Translations under genes and position numbers: made by a program
The notes under the pieces: model-generated
Seen by the model: only the letters and a program-made list of their open reading frames with translations
Told to the model about the DNA's origin: nothing
The model's database searches: none
Part shown: in pieces, positions 61,859 to 64,000 of the stretch
Layout of the letters: each line of letters starts with the position of its first letter
How positions within the stretch are numbered: position 1 is the stretch's first letter
From: Bacteroidales bacterium UBA3834
GTDB lineage: Bacteria; Bacteroidota; Bacteroidia; Bacteroidales; P3
DNA: 64,000 bases
Assembly: GCA_002392965.1 (NCBI GenBank)
Contig: DGIA01000006.1
Span: forward strand, 141,084 to 205,083
Direction: 5' to 3'

Positions 61859-62191
61859 CTAATCGACCTCGTAGGTGGCTGTATTGCCAGTGGTTTCCTG
61901 CACATCGACGCGGTAGCAGTTGGGCACCTGCTGCTGGCACCAGCGGGCGATGTTCTCGGCCGTGGGATTGCAGCCGATGACATCATTAATCACCTGATGG
62001 TCAAGCTTGTCGGTGATGCTGCTCTTGATTTTGGAGAAATCGACCACCATGCCGTTGCGATCCAGCTCGCGGGCCTTGCAATAGATGGTGATCTGCCAAT
62101 TGTGGCCGTGCAGCTGCGTGCACTTGCTCGGGTAATCCAGTTCGAGACGATGCGCCCCGGAGACTTCTATATGCTTGGTTACGTAATACAT
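61859..62191 (-). CDS. queD: 6-carboxytetrahydropterin synthase
   Basis: A 110-aa protein from ATG 62191; the TTG three codons upstream is less likely. The zinc and catalytic residues are in SGAHRLELDYPSKCTQLHGH (catalytic Cys, zinc His) and LDHQVIND, ending VQETTGNTATYEV. It makes 6-carboxytetrahydropterin from dihydroneopterin triphosphate. It follows queC after 12 nt. Confidence 0.95.
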   Translation of the reverse strand: MYYVTKHIEVSGAHRLELDYPSKCTQLHGHNWQITIYCKARELDRNGMVVDFSKIKSSITDKLDHQVINDVIGCNPTAENIARWCQQQVPNCYRVDVQETTGNTATYEVD

Positions 62192-62203
62192 TTCAGACAA
62201 GAG

Positions 62204-62863
62204 TTAAGAGTTATATATTGTCGGGTCGGGGATACCGGCCTCACGGAAAGCCTCCTTGCGTTCGGTGCAGGTGCCGCAGGTGCCGCAGTGGTGCTCGCCG
62301 CCGCGGTAGCACGAATAGGTCCGGCCGTAGTCAATGCCCAGAGCCGCCCCGCGCCGCACGAGGTCGGCCTTGGTGAGGTTCGTGTAGGGAGCCGCCAGCC
62401 GCACTCCTTCGTAGGTGCCTGCCTGCATGGCGCCGTCCATCGCCTCCACAAACGCCGGCCGGCAGTCGGGATAGATGGCGTGGTCACCGCCGTGGTTGGC
62501 AATGAGCACACGCGTCACCCCCCGGCTCTCGGCCAACCCGCAGGCAATACTGAGCATGATGCCGTTGCGGAACGGCACCACGGTGGAGTGCATGTTGCTG
62601 TCGTCGTAGCTGCCGTCGGGGATGGCCTCGGCGCCGCTGAGAAGCGACGAAGAGAAGTAGCGGCTCATGAAGCCGAGCTCGATCACCACATGCCCGATGC
62701 CCAGCAGGGAGCAATGATGGCGCGCACAAGCGATCTCGCGCGCGGCATGGTTGCTGCCATAGTCGAAAGTCACGGCCAGCGCGATGCGCTGCTGCTCCTC
62801 ATAGAGCAGGGTCGTCGAATCGAGACCGCCCGAATAGATAATCACAGAATCCCGTTCTGCCAT
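62204..62863 (-). CDS. queC: 7-cyano-7-deazaguanine synthase
   Basis: A 219-aa protein from ATG 62863 (MAERDSVIIYSGGLDSTTLL), which carries the PP-loop SGGLDS, and a zinc site near the end (HHCGTCGTCTERKEAF). It forms preQ0 using ATP and ammonia. It follows the SIMPL gene after 51 nt in the same direction. With queD, queE and queF it makes preQ1 for queuosine in tRNA; no tgt or queA is in the window. Confidence 0.96.
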   Translation of the reverse strand: MAERDSVIIYSGGLDSTTLLYEEQQRIALAVTFDYGSNHAAREIACARHHCSLLGIGHVVIELGFMSRYFSSSLLSGAEAIPDGSYDDSNMHSTVVPFRNGIMLSIACGLAESRGVTRVLIANHGGDHAIYPDCRPAFVEAMDGAMQAGTYEGVRLAAPYTNLTKADLVRRGAALGIDYGRTYSCYRGGEHHCGTCGTCTERKEAFREAGIPDPTIYNS

Positions 62864-62914
62864 ACTTCTTGTTTTGTTAAAGGGGGTTGGCAAGAAGACC
62901 CCTGCCTCACTTGA

Positions 62915-63619
62915 TTATTTCAGATAATACTCCACGGTAGTCACCACACGGACCTTCTTCACCTGCGGGGTGTTCTCGTCGAGGTCCTCCACCTCGAAGT
63001 AACCCTGCGAGGCGGTGCGCATCTTGCCAATGCGGCTGTGGCTGTTCTTGGCAAACTCGTCGGCGGCCGTACGGGCATTTTCCAAGCTCTCCGCAATCAT
63101 GGCCGGCTTGATGTCGTTCAGGCCGTGATACTCGTAACTGGCATAGCTGTTGCTGATGATGTCCTGCTTCAGCAAGTCGCCGTCGATGGTACGTTCCAGG
63201 TCGCGCACCACATCCATCTTGTCGGTAAAGACATTGATGGTCTGGCTGGCGTTGTAGCGGAAGCGTATGTTCGAGGTGTAGTAGCTGTCGTAGCGGTCGT
63301 TGAAGTGGGCCGAGGTATATTTGATCTCCTCGTCTCCGAAACCGGCCTTCTTCAGCAGGCCGACCACAGCCTTCTCGTTGCGCTCCATCGTGGCGCGGAG
63401 GGCGGTGAGCTCGTTGTCCTGGCCGCTGAAGCTGACGCGCAGCACCACCCGGTCGGCCGGCACCTCCTTCTCGCAGAGGCCTCGCACCTTCACGGTGTCG
63501 TCATACGACTTCAGCGTCCTCACAGCGAACACCAAAGAAAACCCTAACACCAAGGCAGCCAGCACGATGGCGACGCCCTGAATCATGTTCTTCTTGAACG
63601 GTATGCTACTTCCTTTCAT
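62915..63619 (-). CDS. SIMPL (DUF541) domain protein
   Basis: A 234-aa protein with an N-terminal transmembrane/signal-anchor segment (GVAIVLAALVLGFSLVFAV) and a SIMPL domain (VKVRGLCEKEVPADRVVLRV; TSAHFNDRYDSYYTSN; SRIGKMRTASQGYFEV). Members are periplasmic and of unclear role. It may head the que transcript, since no promoter box or terminator was seen between them. Confidence 0.92.
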   Translation of the reverse strand: MKGSSIPFKKNMIQGVAIVLAALVLGFSLVFAVRTLKSYDDTVKVRGLCEKEVPADRVVLRVSFSGQDNELTALRATMERNEKAVVGLLKKAGFGDEEIKYTSAHFNDRYDSYYTSNIRFRYNASQTINVFTDKMDVVRDLERTIDGDLLKQDIISNSYASYEYHGLNDIKPAMIAESLENARTAADEFAKNSHSRIGKMRTASQGYFEVEDLDENTPQVKKVRVVTTVEYYLK

Positions 63620-63797
63620 ATCATCTATGATTTTTCAATATTATTCTTTTAAACGCACCTTTCGCCGATTTATTGCCTTGGTGGCATTTTTTTCCACCAT
63701 TCCCGCCATCCTCCCACTCTTCACTCATCACCCACAAACCAAAAATCGGGGCTCACTATCAGCCTTCTACATCATTTTTAACTTTATAACTACCTGA

Positions 63798-64000
63798 TAC
63801 CAAGCCCTGAATCCCCTCTGGTTCCGTGCTGCCACCGTCCTGCGGTTTCTGCGGCTCTCCGTCATCGGGCTCATCGCCGCCGCTGCTCTGGGGTTGATGA
63901 CCACGGAGAGTTTCGGTGTCCCGGGGCTTAACCTTCGGTTCGGGTTTTCCTTGTTGATATTTGTCGCCGTGTTTCTCCTTTCTCTCTGGCGCAAGGCCAG
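63798..64000 (+). CDS. Possible membrane-protein fragment at right edge
   Basis: The plus strand is open after a TGA at 63795 and reads NPLWFRAATVLRFLRLSVIG, then GVPGLNLRFGFSLLIFVAVF and LLSLWRKA, consistent with membrane helices. The first in-frame ATG is at 63897. The same frame upstream of the TGA also reads plausible hydrophobic protein, so this could be the start of a gene, or a broken one. Too little is visible to name it. Confidence 0.35.

Noticed and set aside
60798..62863. A DNA 7-deazaguanine modification (dpd-type) cluster
   Set aside because: queF is present and no dpd genes are adjacent, so the genes fit preQ1 synthesis for tRNA queuosine.
63767..63994. A 75-codon minus-strand open frame at the right edge
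   Set aside because: It is an Arg/Asn/Pro-rich composition with no family features; the plus strand reads a better hydrophobic protein.
1..64000. tRNA and rRNA genes
   Set aside because: Intergenic regions were read on both strands and no cloverleaf or rRNA-like sequence was recognised; a dedicated tRNA search was not possible.

Overview
The window reads as chromosomal DNA from a member of the Bacteroidales. Direct signs are about two dozen promoters of the Bacteroidota type (TAnnTTTG at -7), a fused SecDF, a TonB-dependent receptor with a carboxypeptidase-like N-terminal domain, a PorV/PorQ-family outer-membrane protein beside a very large exported protein with a T9SS-style C-terminus, Bacteroidota lipoproteins, and ordinary housekeeping genes of this order (pnp, rpsO, greA, pheS, folB, radC, queCDEF). 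I cannot assign family or genus. No rRNA, tRNA or CRISPR array was seen.

Layout. 0-3.4 kb is accessory: the start of a PLD/helicase gene, a long inverted repeat, a Bro-N protein, a hypothetical protein and a higBA toxin-antitoxin pair. 3.4-5.9 kb is pnp. 6.0-11.2 kb is a run of six co-oriented genes that joins a partner-switching cascade (SpoIIE-type phosphatase, RsbW-like kinase, STAS protein) to a (p)ppGpp synthetase-like protein and a separate HD-type (p)ppGpp hydrolase-like protein. 11.4-15.6 kb and 22.2-25.0 kb are two related sets of exported redox lipoproteins (flavodoxin, aldo/keto reductase, DUF362, CMD-cupin), with an AraC regulator beside the second. Between them, 16.0-21.3 kb, lies an AT-rich four-gene cassette with two predicted nucleases and a membrane protein, followed by a Bro-N/Fic fusion. 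25.6-34.2 kb is a second accessory stretch (HAD hydrolase, DUF2779 nuclease, PD-(D/E)XK nuclease, LRR protein, Api92-like protein, 5'-nucleotidase, KAP P-loop ATPase).

34.4-64 kb is mostly core: rpsO, HIT, greA; the secDF / TonB receptor / giant exported protein / PorV operon; radC, folB, pheS, peptidyl-prolyl isomerase; DUF4301; an ECF sigma factor with a putative anti-sigma factor; lemA with a TPM protein; a 45-aa basic protein with its own promoter and terminator; a Nudix hydrolase, a UvrD-type helicase with an internal DEDDh exonuclease, and the preQ1 pathway (queC, queD, queE, queF).

The strongest candidates for undescribed biology are the partner-switching/(p)ppGpp locus, the AT-rich nuclease/membrane cassette, the repeated addition of lipoprotein signal peptides in front of complete cytosolic enzyme frames, and the giant outer-membrane export operon downstream of secDF. 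A dispersed 16-bp tandem repeat occurs at five or six places, mainly in the accessory half, and at three of them it touches or overlaps coding sequence.
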